A stretch of 61,588 nt of DNA, taken from the NCBI RefSeq assembly GCF_027587175.1, contig NZ_JAPCID010000049.1, positions 1 to 61,588 on the forward strand, read 5' to 3'. Made by a program: the position numbers and the translations under genes. Origin of the DNA: Solirubrobacter deserti. GTDB lineage: Bacteria > Actinomycetota > Thermoleophilia > Solirubrobacterales > Solirubrobacteraceae. Shown here one piece after another: positions 8,630-17,467 of the stretch (its first letter is position 1; the number at the start of each line of letters is the position of its first letter). The notes beneath the pieces were generated by a model that was not told where the DNA came from, made no database searches, and was given only the letters and a program-made list of their open reading frames with translations.

Positions 8630-9703
8630 ATGGAAGCCAGCGGTTATCTCGCAGTCATCAAGGTCGTCGGCGTCGGCGGCGGTGGAACCAATGCCGTGAA
8701 CCGGATGATCGACGCCGGTCTCAGCGGCGTTGAGTTCATCGCGGCCAACACGGACGCGCAGGCGCTCCAGATGACGGACGCCGACCTCAAGCTGCACATC
8801 GGCAGCACGCTCACGAAGGGCCTGGGCGCGGGCGCCAACCCGCAGATCGGTCAGGGCGCCGCGGCGGAGTCGCGCGACGACATCAAGGAGGCGCTCAAGG
8901 GCGCGGACATGGTGTTCGTCACGGCCGGCGAGGGCGGTGGCACCGGCACGGGCGCCGCACCCGTGATCGCCGAGATCGCCAAGAACGAAATAGGAGCGCT
9001 CACGGTCGGCGTGGTCACACGCCCGTTCGCGTTCGAGGGCTCTCAGCGGGCCCGCCAGGCGCAGGAGGGCATCGACCGCCTGCGCGAGATGGTGGACACG
9101 CTGATCGTGATCCCCAACGAGAAGCTGCTCGCGATGGTCGAGCGGCGCACGAGCATCCTCGACGCGTTCCGCGAGGCCGACAACGTCCTGCGTCAGGGCG
9201 TTCAGGGCATCACGGACCTGATCACGATCCCCGGCCTGATCAACCTCGACTTCGCCGATGTGCGGGCGATCATGGAGAACGCCGGCAGCGCGCTGATGGG
9301 CATCGGCACCGCCCAGGGCGAGAACCGCGCCAGCGAAGCGGCCAAGGCCGCGATCAGCTCTCCGCTGCTGGAGGAGTCGGTCGAGGGCGCGACCGGCATC
9401 CTGCTCAACATCACCGGTGGTCGCGACCTGGGCCTGTTCGAGGTCAACGAGGCCGCGGAGCTCATCCACTCCGCCGCGGACGCCAACAGCAACATCATCT
9501 TCGGCGCCGTGATCGACGAGGGCATGTCGGACGACATCCGCGTCACCGTGATCGCCACCGGCTTCGACCACGGGGGCGTCCGTGCCGCCCGCGAAGAGCG
9601 CTCGCGCGCGCCGCGCGACCGCAACCCGCGGATCGACGAGCGCCAGCGCGATTCGCTCGTCATCCGCGACGACGATCTCGACATCCCGCCGTTCCTTCGC
9701 TGA
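8630..9703 (+). CDS. ftsZ: Cell division GTPase FtsZ
   Basis: Tubulin-like GTPase that forms the cytokinetic ring. The 357-residue protein starts with the nucleotide-binding core [15 protein letters not shown], carries the tubulin signature GGGTGTG (residues about 102-108) and the T7 catalytic loop [11 protein letters not shown], and ends with an Arg/Asp-rich linker and the conserved C-terminal peptide [11 protein letters not shown] that binds membrane anchors such as SepF or FtsW. Length and composition are normal. It follows ftsQ after a 150-bp gap holding a plausible promoter. The ribosome binding site is weak (GGACGG, about 10 nt upstream). Confidence 0.98.
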   Translation: MEASGYLAVIKVVGVGGGGTNAVNRMIDAGLSGVEFIAANTDAQALQMTDADLKLHIGSTLTKGLGAGANPQIGQGAAAESRDDIKEALKGADMVFVTAGEGGGTGTGAAPVIAEIAKNEIGALTVGVVTRPFAFEGSQRARQAQEGIDRLREMVDTLIVIPNEKLLAMVERRTSILDAFREADNVLRQGVQGITDLITIPGLINLDFADVRAIMENAGSALMGIGTAQGENRASEAAKAAISSPLLEESVEGATGILLNITGGRDLGLFEVNEAAELIHSAADANSNIIFGAVIDEGMSDDIRVTVIATGFDHGGVRAAREERSRAPRDRNPRIDERQRDSLVIRDDDLDIPPFLR

Positions 9704-9708
9704 CCCGC

Positions 9709-9747
9709 CCTCCGTGTTGTCGGCCGATCGGCCGATCAACGCGGAGG
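9709..9747 (+). promoter_or_regulatory. Long hairpin covering the Shine-Dalgarno of the diguanylate cyclase gene
   Basis: The 5' arm CCTCCGTGTTGTCGGCC (9709-9725), loop GATC, and the 3' arm GGCCGATCAACGCGGAGG (9730-9747) form about 16-17 pairs with one bulged A and one mismatch or wobble. The 3' arm contains the GGAGG that precedes the ATG at 9749, and the 5' arm supplies a CCTCC anti-Shine-Dalgarno. It may also act as the ftsZ terminator. Confidence 0.55.
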
Positions 9748-9748
9748 A

Positions 9749-11440
9749 ATGCTGTCGCGCCGGCCGATCCTGCTCGTCCCGCTGTTCGCCTGCGCCGCGT
9801 GGCTGCTGGGCTACGCCGTGAACGTCGTGGCTTTCGCCGGCGCGGATCTCGGCCCGCTCAGCTCGCGCTTCGCCCATGACGTGGTGCTCGCCGTCGCGGC
9901 GGGCATCTGCCTCACGCGCGGCGCGCTGGCCGCCCGCGAACGCTGCGCCTGGCTGCTGATCGGCGCCGGCGTCGCCGCCTGGACCGCGGGCGAGATCTAC
10001 TACACCGCCGCCCTGTGGGATGAGAGCGCCCCGCCCATCCCGAGCTTCGCCGACGCCGGATTCTTGTTGTTCCCGCCGTTCACCTTCGCCGGCATGCTGG
10101 TCCTGCTGCGCCGACGTGTCCGGCTGACGCCGACCCTGCTCGTCGACGGCATTACGGCCGCGCTCGCCGTCGGCGCCCTGAGCGCCGCGATCGTCTTCCA
10201 GACCGTGCTCGAGCACGCCGAGGGCGATGGTGTCGCGGTGGCCACGAGCCTCGCCTATCCCATCGCCGATCTCGTCCTGTTGGCCGTCGGCGTCGGCGCG
10301 CTGGCCGCCGCGGGCTGGAGGCTCGACCGCACGTGGGCGCTGCTGGTCGCCGGCATCCTCGCCTTCTGGCTGGCCGACTCCGTGTTCCTCGTCAAGGCGG
10401 CCGAGGGCACGTTCGAGTCCGGCGGCTGGCTGGATATGGCTTGGTGGCTCGCCCTGCTGCTGATCGCGCTCGCCGCGTGGCAGCGCGGCCCGTCGACGCG
10501 CCGCCGGCCCGCCGACGACAGCCTGCGCCTGCTGATCGCGCCGCTGGTCTCCGGCGCCGTCTCCCTCGAGCTGCTCGTCTACGCCTCGACGGGCGCGCTG
10601 AACGGGCTCGCCGTGGCGCTCGCCGCCGCCGCGATCGTGTTCGTGATGGTGCGCCTGACGCTCACCTTCCGCCAGAACGTCCGCATCCTGCGGGCGAGCC
10701 GGACCGAGGCGATGACCGACGCCCTCACCGGACTCGGCAACCGGAGGGCGCTGACCCGGGCGCTGGACGCCGCGCTCCCCGAGGCCCACGAGGACGCGCC
10801 CCGCGTGCTCGCGCTGTTCGACCTCGACGGCTTCAAGCACTACAACGACACGTTCGGCCACCCGGCCGGCGACGTCCTGCTCGCCGACCTCGGCGGGCGC
10901 CTGCGGACCTACGTCGGCAAGCGCGGCCGCGCGTTCCGGATGGGCGGCGACGAGTTCTGCGTGCTGTTCAAGCCGTCCGCCGCCGACGCCACCGCGCTGG
11001 TCGAGGGCGCCGCCGAGGCGCTGTCCGACGAGGGCGAGGGCTACTGGGTCGGCTGCTCGTTCGGCTCCATCACGCTGCCCACCGAGGCCGACGATTCCGA
11101 GACGGCGCTGCGGATCGCCGACCAGCGCATGTACGCGTGCAAGAACTCGGGCCGAATGTCGGCGGCGCGCCAGGCGCGCGACGTCCTGCTCGCCGTCCTC
11201 GGCCCGCAGGACCCCGGGATCGCCGCCCGAGCGGAGGAAGCCGCGCTCAAGCTCGGCCTGGACCGCGAGCAGCGCGAGGCGGTCCGCTACGCGGTCGAGC
11301 TGCACGCGCTCGGCGAGGACGTGATCGCCGCGGCGCCCTCGCTACGCGCCGTCGCGCGGCTCGTCGCGGAGAGCCACGCGCCGTCGTCCCCGGCCGCACG
11401 CATCGTCGCGGCCGCCGTGGGCCGCTCAGTCGTCGCCTGA
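9749..11440 (+). CDS. Membrane GGDEF diguanylate cyclase with degenerate HD-GYP-like tail
   Basis: Predicted c-di-GMP synthase of 563 residues. About nine hydrophobic segments fill residues 1-310. A GGDEF domain follows (about 325-485) with DALTGLGNRRAL, the metal-binding LFDLDGFKHYNDTFGHPAGD stretch and an intact active-site motif RMGGDEF. No RxxD inhibitory site is obvious upstream of it. The last 90 residues (DPGIAARAEEAALKLGLDREQ...AVELHALGED) look like the first half of an HD-GYP phosphodiesterase domain, but the HD pair is replaced (HALGED), so that part is probably inactive. The GGAGG before the ATG ends only 1 nt from the start and lies within a strong hairpin. Confidence 0.88.
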   Translation: MLSRRPILLVPLFACAAWLLGYAVNVVAFAGADLGPLSSRFAHDVVLAVAAGICLTRGALAARERCAWLLIGAGVAAWTAGEIYYTAALWDESAPPIPSFADAGFLLFPPFTFAGMLVLLRRRVRLTPTLLVDGITAALAVGALSAAIVFQTVLEHAEGDGVAVATSLAYPIADLVLLAVGVGALAAAGWRLDRTWALLVAGILAFWLADSVFLVKAAEGTFESGGWLDMAWWLALLLIALAAWQRGPSTRRRPADDSLRLLIAPLVSGAVSLELLVYASTGALNGLAVALAAAAIVFVMVRLTLTFRQNVRILRASRTEAMTDALTGLGNRRALTRALDAALPEAHEDAPRVLALFDLDGFKHYNDTFGHPAGDVLLADLGGRLRTYVGKRGRAFRMGGDEFCVLFKPSAADATALVEGAAEALSDEGEGYWVGCSFGSITLPTEADDSETALRIADQRMYACKNSGRMSAARQARDVLLAVLGPQDPGIAARAEEAALKLGLDREQREAVRYAVELHALGEDVIAAAPSLRAVARLVAESHAPSSPAARIVAAAVGRSVVA

Positions 11441-11446
11441 GCGCGC

Positions 11447-11452
11447 TAGGGT
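11447..11452 (+). promoter_or_regulatory. Putative -10 element of the gcv operon
   Basis: TAGGGT located 10 nt before the gcvT ATG, in a 22-bp intergenic gap too small for a conventional promoter plus leader. It predicts a 5' UTR of about 4 nt. Confidence 0.4.
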
Positions 11453-11462
11453 CCGGGGCCGC

Positions 11463-12542
11463 ATGGCCATCGGGTCCGACACCACTCTGCTGAGAACCCC
11501 GCTCTACGACCGCCACGTCGCCGCGCGCGCCAAGCTGGTGCCGTTCGCCGGCTGGGAGATGCCCGTCCAGTACGCGGGCATCAAGGAGGAGCACCTCGCC
11601 GTCCGCGAGCGCGCGGGCGTCTTCGACGTCTCCCACATGGGCGAGATCGAGACGACGGGCCCGCAGGCGCTCGAGTTCCTGCAGCGCATCCTCTCCAACG
11701 ACGTCTCGAAGATCGCCGAGAACGGGGCGCAGTACAGCGTGCTGTGCAAGGAGGACGGCGGCGTCCTGGACGACCTGTTCACCTACAAGCTGGCCGAGAA
11801 CCACTACCTCACGGTCACGAACGCGGCCAACCACGCGAAGGACCTCGCGTGGTTCCGCAAACAGGCCGAGGCGTTCGACGTCCAGCTCAAGGACGCCCTG
11901 CACGACTACGCGATGCTCGCGGTGCAGGGGCCGCAGGCGCGCGGCATCGTCGCGAACCTCACGGAAGCCGAGCTGCCCAAGCGCTTCCGCACCGCCCGCG
12001 CCACCGTCGCCGGCGTTCCCGACGTGCTCGTGTGCGGCACGGGCTACACCGGCGAGGACGGCGTCGAGCTGCTGATCGACCCGCTCGGCTCGGTCAAGGT
12101 GTGGGACGCATTGCTGCAGGCGGGCGTCGCCCCGATCGGCCTGGGCGCGCGCGACACGCTGCGCCTGGAGGTCTGTTACCACCTCTACGGCAACGACCTG
12201 ATGGAGTCGCGCGGCCCGATCGAGGCCGGTCTCGGGTGGTGCGTGAAGGAGGACACGGGCTTCATCGGCGCCGAGGCGATCCGCGTCACCCGTGAGAACG
12301 GGCCGTCAGAGACGCTCGTCCCGTTCGTCACCGAGCAGGGCATCGCCCGCCAGGGCAACGCGGTGATCGGCGGGGGAGAGGTCACGTCCGGCACGCTCAG
12401 CCCGTCCTTGAACCAGGGCATCGGCATGGCCTACGTCCCGGTCGACAAGGCTGAGCCGGGCACGAAGCTCGAGATCGACGTGCGAGGCCGCACCCGCGCC
12501 GCCGAGGTGCGCAGCAAACCGCTTTACAGCAAGGAGACCTGA
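11463..12542 (+). CDS. gcvT: Aminomethyltransferase GcvT (glycine cleavage T protein)
   Basis: T protein of the glycine cleavage system. It moves the methylene group from the aminomethyl-lipoyl H protein to tetrahydrofolate and releases ammonia. The 359-residue length is typical. Landmarks are the N-terminal LVPFAGWEMPVQY, the GVFDVSHMGEI motif, the folate-site GYTGEDGVELL, GLGARDTLRLE, and the C-terminal barrel with GYxxx-like GIGMAYVP. It is the first gene of a four-gene operon with gcvH 3 nt downstream. Short gap upstream: no room for a glycine riboswitch. Confidence 0.96.
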   Translation: MAIGSDTTLLRTPLYDRHVAARAKLVPFAGWEMPVQYAGIKEEHLAVRERAGVFDVSHMGEIETTGPQALEFLQRILSNDVSKIAENGAQYSVLCKEDGGVLDDLFTYKLAENHYLTVTNAANHAKDLAWFRKQAEAFDVQLKDALHDYAMLAVQGPQARGIVANLTEAELPKRFRTARATVAGVPDVLVCGTGYTGEDGVELLIDPLGSVKVWDALLQAGVAPIGLGARDTLRLEVCYHLYGNDLMESRGPIEAGLGWCVKEDTGFIGAEAIRVTRENGPSETLVPFVTEQGIARQGNAVIGGGEVTSGTLSPSLNQGIGMAYVPVDKAEPGTKLEIDVRGRTRAAEVRSKPLYSKET

Positions 12543-12545
12543 CAG

Positions 12546-12932
12546 ATGGCCGAGGCCAGCTACCCCGACGATCTGAAGTACCACTCCGAGCACGACTGGG
12601 CCCGGATCGAAGGCGACACCGCCACGCTCGGGATCACCTGGTACGCCCAGGACCAGCTCGGCGAGGTCGTGTTCTTCGACCCGCCCGCGGTCGGCACCAG
12701 CATCAACAAGGACAGCCCGTACGCCGAGGTGGAGTCCGTCAAGGCCGTGTCCGACGTGGTCGCGCCGCTCTCCGGCGAGATCATCGAGGTCAACGAGGCC
12801 CTCAAGGACTCGCCCGAGCAGATCAACGAGGATTCCTACGGCGAGGGCTGGCTCGTGAAGATCAAGCTCTCCGACCCGTCCGAAGGCGACAGCTTGATGG
12901 ACGCCGAGAGCTACCGCCAGACCCTGTCATAA
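12546..12932 (+). CDS. gcvH: Glycine cleavage H protein (lipoyl carrier)
   Basis: A 128-residue lipoyl carrier that shuttles the aminomethyl intermediate between the P, T and L proteins. The lipoylated lysine lies in ESVKAVSD, and the typical LGEVVFFDPP and ENPY-like SYGEGWLVKIK segments are present. AAGGAG, 9 nt upstream of the ATG, is a strong ribosome binding site. It lies in the gcv operon, 3 nt after gcvT and 15 nt before gcvPA. Confidence 0.97.
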   Translation: MAEASYPDDLKYHSEHDWARIEGDTATLGITWYAQDQLGEVVFFDPPAVGTSINKDSPYAEVESVKAVSDVVAPLSGEIIEVNEALKDSPEQINEDSYGEGWLVKIKLSDPSEGDSLMDAESYRQTLS

Positions 12933-12947
12933 GCTCAGTGGCTCACT

Positions 12948-14258
12948 ATGAGCCGCTACACGTCTGCGACTGAATCCGACCGGCTCCAGATGCTCGACGC
13001 GATCGGCGTCGAGTCCATCGACGACCTCTTCGCGGACGTCCCTGAGGGCGTCCGCCTCGGTCGTCCTCTGGAGCTGCCGGCCGGCAAGCCCGAGCAGGAG
13101 GTCTATGGCCGCCTGCGCGACCTCGCCGCCAAGAACGTCTCCGCCGAGGACGAGATCTCGTTCCTCGGCGCCGGGATGTACGACCACTACGTTCCGGCGC
13201 TGATCGACAACATCCTTCAGCGCTCGGAGTTCCTCACGCCCTACACGCCCTACCAGCCCGAGATCTCCCAGGGCGGGCTGCAGGTGATGTTCGAGTACCA
13301 GACGGCGATCTCGGAGCTGACCGGGCTGCCCGTGTCGAACGCGTCCGTCTACGAGGGCCCGTCGGCCGTCGCGGCCGCCGGCTGGCTGGCGCACACGCAC
13401 ACCAAGCGCACGAAGTTCCTCGTCTCCGAGGGCCTGCACCCGCACTCGCTCGAGACGCTGATCACGACGTCCGCGGGCTGGGGCACGACGATCGAGACGC
13501 TGCCACTCGAGAACGGGCTCACGCAGCTCGACGAGGTGGGAGACGACGTCGCCGCGATCTTCATCGGCCAGCCGAACTTCTACGGCGCGGTCGAGGACGT
13601 CGCCGCCCTGAGCGCGAAGAAGAACAGCGCGCTGCTGATCGTCCAGGCCGACCCGCTCACGCTCGGCGTGCTGCGCTCGCCCGGCGAGGACGACGTGGAC
13701 CTATGCGTCGGCGAGGGCCAGACGCTCGGGAACCGGCTGGACTTCGGCGGGCCGTCGTTCGGCTTCTTCGCCGCCAAGCAGGACTACATCCGCCGCATGC
13801 CGGGCCGCATCGCCGGTGAGACCACCGACGTCGACGGCCGTAGAGGCTTCGTGCTCACCCTGCAGACGCGCGAGCAGCACATCCGCCGCGAGAAGGCGAC
13901 GCACAACATCTGCACGGCGCAGGCGCTCAACGCGCTGGCGGGGATGATCTACCTCAGCTGGCTCGGCCGCGAAGGTCTCACCGAGCTCGGCGAGCTGCTC
14001 GTCTCGCGCACCCACTACGCCCGCGAGACGCTGGCCGCGATCGAGGGCGTCGAGCTCTGGCACGACCAGCCCGTCGTGCGCGAGTTCGCGGTCAAGCTCA
14101 GCAAGGACGTCCACGAGGTGCTCGAGTTCTGCGCCGAGCGCGGCGTCAACGCGGGCTACCCGCTCGCCGACAACGGGCTGCTGGTGGCCATCACCGAACA
14201 GCGCTCGAAGGCCGACATCGACCGCCTCGCCGAGGTGCTGCAGGAGGCGCTCGCATGA
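12948..14258 (+). CDS. gcvPA: Glycine dehydrogenase (decarboxylating) subunit 1
   Basis: N-terminal half of the split P protein, corresponding to the non-PLP-binding aspartate aminotransferase-fold subunit that pairs with GcvPB to decarboxylate glycine. The 436 residues start with a P-protein-like RYTSATESDRLQML and contain the conserved LGAGMYDHYVPA, TPYTPYQPEISQG and GLPVSNASVYEG blocks. Single-chain GcvP (about 950 aa) is the rule in most actinobacteria, so the two-subunit form here resembles Firmicutes, Thermotoga and other deep lineages. It overlaps gcvPB by 4 nt (ATGA). Confidence 0.95.
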   Translation: MSRYTSATESDRLQMLDAIGVESIDDLFADVPEGVRLGRPLELPAGKPEQEVYGRLRDLAAKNVSAEDEISFLGAGMYDHYVPALIDNILQRSEFLTPYTPYQPEISQGGLQVMFEYQTAISELTGLPVSNASVYEGPSAVAAAGWLAHTHTKRTKFLVSEGLHPHSLETLITTSAGWGTTIETLPLENGLTQLDEVGDDVAAIFIGQPNFYGAVEDVAALSAKKNSALLIVQADPLTLGVLRSPGEDDVDLCVGEGQTLGNRLDFGGPSFGFFAAKQDYIRRMPGRIAGETTDVDGRRGFVLTLQTREQHIRREKATHNICTAQALNALAGMIYLSWLGREGLTELGELLVSRTHYARETLAAIEGVELWHDQPVVREFAVKLSKDVHEVLEFCAERGVNAGYPLADNGLLVAITEQRSKADIDRLAEVLQEALA

Positions 14259-15808
14259 CGATCACCGACAATCAGTTGCACGGCGACCCGGGGATCGAGG
14301 CGCACGAGCAGCACCCGCAGCGCAGCGCGATCGTCGAGACCGAGCAGCAGCGCGACCGCGCCCGCACGATCTACGAGAAGTCCAAGCCGGGCCGGCGCGC
14401 GTTCGTGGCGCCCGAGCTCGACGTGCCCAAGCACGAGCTGCCCGAGCGCTTCCGCCGCGCGGAGGCGCCGAAGCTGCCGGAGATCGCCGAGCCGGAGATC
14501 GTCCGCCACTACAACCGGCTCTCCAAGCGCAACTTCGACCTGGATTCCGGCTTCTACCCGCTCGGTTCGTGCACGATGAAGCACAACCCGAAGCTGCACG
14601 AGCGCGTGGCGGCGCTGCCGGGCAACGCGCGGCTGCATCCGCTGCAGAACCCGAAGCGCGCCCAGGGTGCGCTGGAGCTCATGTACGAGCTGCAGGGCGC
14701 GCTGGGCGAGATCGCGGGCCTGCCGCACGTGTCGCTGCAGCCGTCGGCCGGCTCGCACGGTGAGCTGGCGGGCGTGCTGTTGACGCGCGCCTACCACGAG
14801 GATCGCGGCGACCACCGCACGAAGATCCTCACGCCGGACACCGCGCACGGCACGAACCCGGCGACGGTGACCATGGGCGGCTACGAGGTCGTCAAGGTCG
14901 GCACCAACGCCGACGGCGGCGTGGACATCGAAGACCTGCGCGCGAAGGCCGACGAGCAGGTCGCGTGCCTGATGCTCACCAACCCGAACACGCTCGGTGT
15001 GTTCGACACCAACATCGAGGAGATCGCCAAGATCGTCCACGGCGTCGGCGCGACGCTGTACTACGACGGAGCGAACCTCAACGCGGTGATGGGGCGCACG
15101 CGGCCGGGCGACATGGGCTTCGACATCGTGCACTTCAACCTGCACAAGACGTTCACGCAGCCGCACGGCGGCGGCGGCCCCGGCGCCGGCCCGATCGCGG
15201 TGTCGGACCGCATCGAGCCGTACATCACCAAGCCGCAGGTGGTCAAGCGCGAGGACGGCACGTTCGACCTCGACTACGACCGGCCGAAGTCGATCGGCCG
15301 CCTGCGCGGCTTCCAGGGCAACTACGGCGTGTTCGTGCGCTCCTACGCGTACATCCTGTCGCTCGGCTCCGACGGCCTGCAGGAGGCGAGCGAGACCGCG
15401 GTCCTGAACGCCAACTACCTGCTCGCGCGCCTGCGCCAGCTCGGCGTGACGGACCTGCTGCCGCCGGCCTACGACCGCCTGTGCATGCACGAGTTCGTGC
15501 TCTCGGGCGCGCCGATGAAGCGCGAGCTCGGGCTGCGTACGCTCGACCTGGCCAAGCGCCTGCTCGACCACAGCTTCCACCCGCCGACGGTGTACTTCCC
15601 GCTGCTGGTGGACGAGGCACTGCTGATCGAGCCGACCGAGACCGAGACCAAGGAGACGCTCGACGCGTTCGCCGACGCGCTCGCCCAGATCCTGCGCGAG
15701 GGCGCCGAGGATCCGGAGATCGCCCGCAACGCGCCGTACGGCACGCCGGTGCGCCGGCTGGATGAGGCGGGCGCGGCCAAGCGTCCGGTCATCCGTCAAC
15801 CGCTGTAG
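14255..15808 (+). CDS. gcvPB: Glycine dehydrogenase (decarboxylating) subunit 2, PLP-binding
   Basis: PLP-binding half of the split P protein, 517 residues. The Schiff-base lysine is in HFNLHKTF, followed by the Gly-rich PHGGGGPGAGP loop that closes over the cofactor. SGFYPLGSCTMKHNPK and TAHGTNPATVTMGGYEV are further signatures. It starts with ATG overlapping the gcvPA stop and closes the gcv operon. The N-terminus is somewhat long and charged, with several His/Gln, before the conserved core. A 20-bp imperfect direct repeat begins at the 3' end of this gene. Confidence 0.96.
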   Translation: MTITDNQLHGDPGIEAHEQHPQRSAIVETEQQRDRARTIYEKSKPGRRAFVAPELDVPKHELPERFRRAEAPKLPEIAEPEIVRHYNRLSKRNFDLDSGFYPLGSCTMKHNPKLHERVAALPGNARLHPLQNPKRAQGALELMYELQGALGEIAGLPHVSLQPSAGSHGELAGVLLTRAYHEDRGDHRTKILTPDTAHGTNPATVTMGGYEVVKVGTNADGGVDIEDLRAKADEQVACLMLTNPNTLGVFDTNIEEIAKIVHGVGATLYYDGANLNAVMGRTRPGDMGFDIVHFNLHKTFTQPHGGGGPGAGPIAVSDRIEPYITKPQVVKREDGTFDLDYDRPKSIGRLRGFQGNYGVFVRSYAYILSLGSDGLQEASETAVLNANYLLARLRQLGVTDLLPPAYDRLCMHEFVLSGAPMKRELGLRTLDLAKRLLDHSFHPPTVYFPLLVDEALLIEPTETETKETLDAFADALAQILREGAEDPEIARNAPYGTPVRRLDEAGAAKRPVIRQPL

Positions 15809-15837
15809 ACGGCCAAACGTCAACGGTTGTAGACGGC
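15794..15837 (+). repeat. Imperfect 20-bp tandem repeat at end of gcvPB
   Basis: CGTCAACCGCTGTAGACGGC (15794-15813) recurs as CGTCAACGGTTGTAGACGGC (15818-15837) with a 24-bp period. The first copy contains the gcvPB stop codon, so the gene end appears duplicated. Each copy also carries GTC...GAC dyad symmetry. Confidence 0.6.
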
Positions 15838-15850
15838 ATCAACACCCCTT

Positions 15851-15899
15851 GACGGAAAGGTTCTGAAACCACCCCACCGGTTTTCAGGACCCGACCGTC
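15851..15899 (+). terminator. Hairpin after gcv operon
   Basis: GGTTCTGAAACC (15859-15870) can pair with GGTTTTCAGGACC (15879-15891), flanked by GACGG (15851-15855) and CCGTC (15895-15899) as an outer helix. This gives a long interrupted stem-loop between gcvPB and the next gene. No U-tract; probable gcv operon terminator. Confidence 0.5.
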
Positions 15900-15952
15900 G
15901 AGGGGATGGTCCTCCCCGTCAACCGAACCGATCCTTCGTAGGGGAGGACTAG

Positions 15953-16570
15953 ATGTCCAGGATTCGTCTGGCCGCCGTGTCGGCCATGGTCTCGTGCGGC
16001 TTGCTGCTGGTCGGCGGAACGAGCGCCGCCGGTGCGCAGGAGGCTGCGCGTCTCACGCAGGTCGTCCCGATGTCCGGCACCGTCACCAAGGGCGGGCAGA
16101 AGGGCAAGCCGTTCACCGGCACGTACACGATCGAGCGCTTCGTCAATGCGGGCGGCGCGCTGCACGCCGTCGGCACGGTGAAGGGCAAGGCCGGCAACAA
16201 GAGCGTCACCAAGAAGAACGTGCGCGTTCCGGCCGCCGTGGCGAACAGCGCGGCGGCGGGCGGGGCCCAGGCGAGCCAGGTGCCGCCGCTGCCGTTGCCG
16301 CCGTTGCCCGCGGGCAACGCGTGCTCGATCCTCTCGCTCGACCTCGGGCCGATCAATCTGAACGTGCTCGGGCTCGTCGTTCGCACGAACCAGATCCAGC
16401 TGCGCATCGACGCCGTCCAGGGCCCGGGCAACCTGCTCGGCAACCTGCTGTGCGCGATCACCGGGCTGCTGAATCCCGCCACGGGCGGCTCGCCGGTGGC
16501 GAACACGCCGCTCGGGCAGCTCGTCCAGATCCTGAACGCGCTGCTGGCCCTGAGTCCGCGCACCGCATAA
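15953..16570 (+). CDS. Secreted protein of unknown function
   Basis: A 205-residue exported protein with a typical Sec signal (basic start, hydrophobic stretch, GTSAAGA/QEA cleavage region near residue 28). The mature N-terminal part reads like a small beta barrel (SGTVTKGGQKGKPFTGTYTIERFV), the middle is a Pro/Leu-rich linker (PPLPLPPLP), and the C-terminal half contains two Cys and a LDLGPINLNVLGLVVRTNQI block seen in actinobacterial secreted proteins of unknown role. The ribosome binding site GGGGAGGA lies just upstream, one of the strongest in the window, suggesting high expression. Confidence 0.8.
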   Translation: MSRIRLAAVSAMVSCGLLLVGGTSAAGAQEAARLTQVVPMSGTVTKGGQKGKPFTGTYTIERFVNAGGALHAVGTVKGKAGNKSVTKKNVRVPAAVANSAAAGGAQASQVPPLPLPPLPAGNACSILSLDLGPINLNVLGLVVRTNQIQLRIDAVQGPGNLLGNLLCAITGLLNPATGGSPVANTPLGQLVQILNALLALSPRTA

Positions 16571-16588
16571 CCGGGTATGGGGAGACGC

Positions 16589-17467
16589 GTGAAGCGTCTC
16601 TCCATCGCCGCAGCAATGCTCGCCATCGTGCCCGCCTCCGCCGAGGCGGGCACGGTTGCGCGAGAGGGCACCGAGCTCGTGTACCGCTCCGCGCCGGGCG
16701 AACGCGACTACGTCGTGATGCAGGTGCTCCGGGGCCAGCCCGGCATCTCCGCGGGCGGGACCGGCGTGACGCTCGGCGCCGGCTGCCAGGACCGCACCTG
16801 CTCGCTCGACGGCGTGACCGCCATCCGCGTCCTCGCCGGAGACGGCGACGACCAGGTCGACATCTTCGCCCCCCTGCCCGTGGTTGCCGACCTCGGCCCG
16901 GGGGACGACGCGTTCCTCGGGCGCGCCCGCACCGTCACGGCGAGCGGCGGCGACGGCGACGACCGGCTCAGCTTCACGGCCGGCCAGGGCGCGCTCGACG
17001 GCGGACCCGGCTCCGACCAGGTGCGGTTCGAACGGCTCGGCGCGGGGTCGACCTCGGGCTCGGCCACCATCGCGGGTGGCGAGGGCGACGACGAGCTCAC
17101 GGCCGAGGGCCGGGCGAAGGGGTCCGTCGACGTGGCGTGCGGACCGGGTGCCGACCGGCTGCGGCTCACGCTGCAGGACCGCGCGGGGGAAGGGTGCGCC
17201 CCGCACGTGGGCGTCACCACGACCTTCCGGACCCGGCTCGACGCCGTCCTGTCCGGCCCCGGGAGCCTGGCCGCGGCGTTCTGGCGCGACGGCAGGGTCA
17301 CCGCGCGCGGCGCCGCCACGGCCGCCGCGGCCGGGCCGCTGCGCGTGCGCATGCGGCCGACCCGAGCGGGCCGGGGCGAGCGATCGCGCAGCGTCTTCGT
17401 GGAGCTGCGCACGCGCTTCGGGGGCGACCGCAACGCGTACCAGCTGGAGACGCGGTTCGCGCGATGA
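16589..17467 (+). CDS. Secreted calcium-repeat-like (RTX-type) protein
   Basis: A 292-residue exported protein. A GTG at 16589 gives a clean signal peptide (KRLSIAAAMLAIVPASAEAG) and has GGGGAG about 5 nt upstream; an upstream ATG at 16577 would add four residues. The mature protein starts GTVAREGTELVY and holds a series of Gly/Asp-rich turns (AGDGDDQVD, LGPGDDAF, GGDGDDRL, GGEGDDEL, CGPGADRL) like degenerate hemolysin-type calcium-binding nonapeptides. Two Cys pairs are likely disulfides. The C-terminal 90 residues form a separate basic domain. It is followed by an ATGA-overlapping paralogue of the same build, so the pair arose by tandem duplication. The function is unknown. Confidence 0.8.
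   Translation: MKRLSIAAAMLAIVPASAEAGTVAREGTELVYRSAPGERDYVVMQVLRGQPGISAGGTGVTLGAGCQDRTCSLDGVTAIRVLAGDGDDQVDIFAPLPVVADLGPGDDAFLGRARTVTASGGDGDDRLSFTAGQGALDGGPGSDQVRFERLGAGSTSGSATIAGGEGDDELTAEGRAKGSVDVACGPGADRLRLTLQDRAGEGCAPHVGVTTTFRTRLDAVLSGPGSLAAAFWRDGRVTARGAATAAAAGPLRVRMRPTRAGRGERSRSVFVELRTRFGGDRNAYQLETRFAR

Noticed and set aside
11441-11462. Glycine riboswitch before gcvT
   Set aside because: The gap is only 22 bp.
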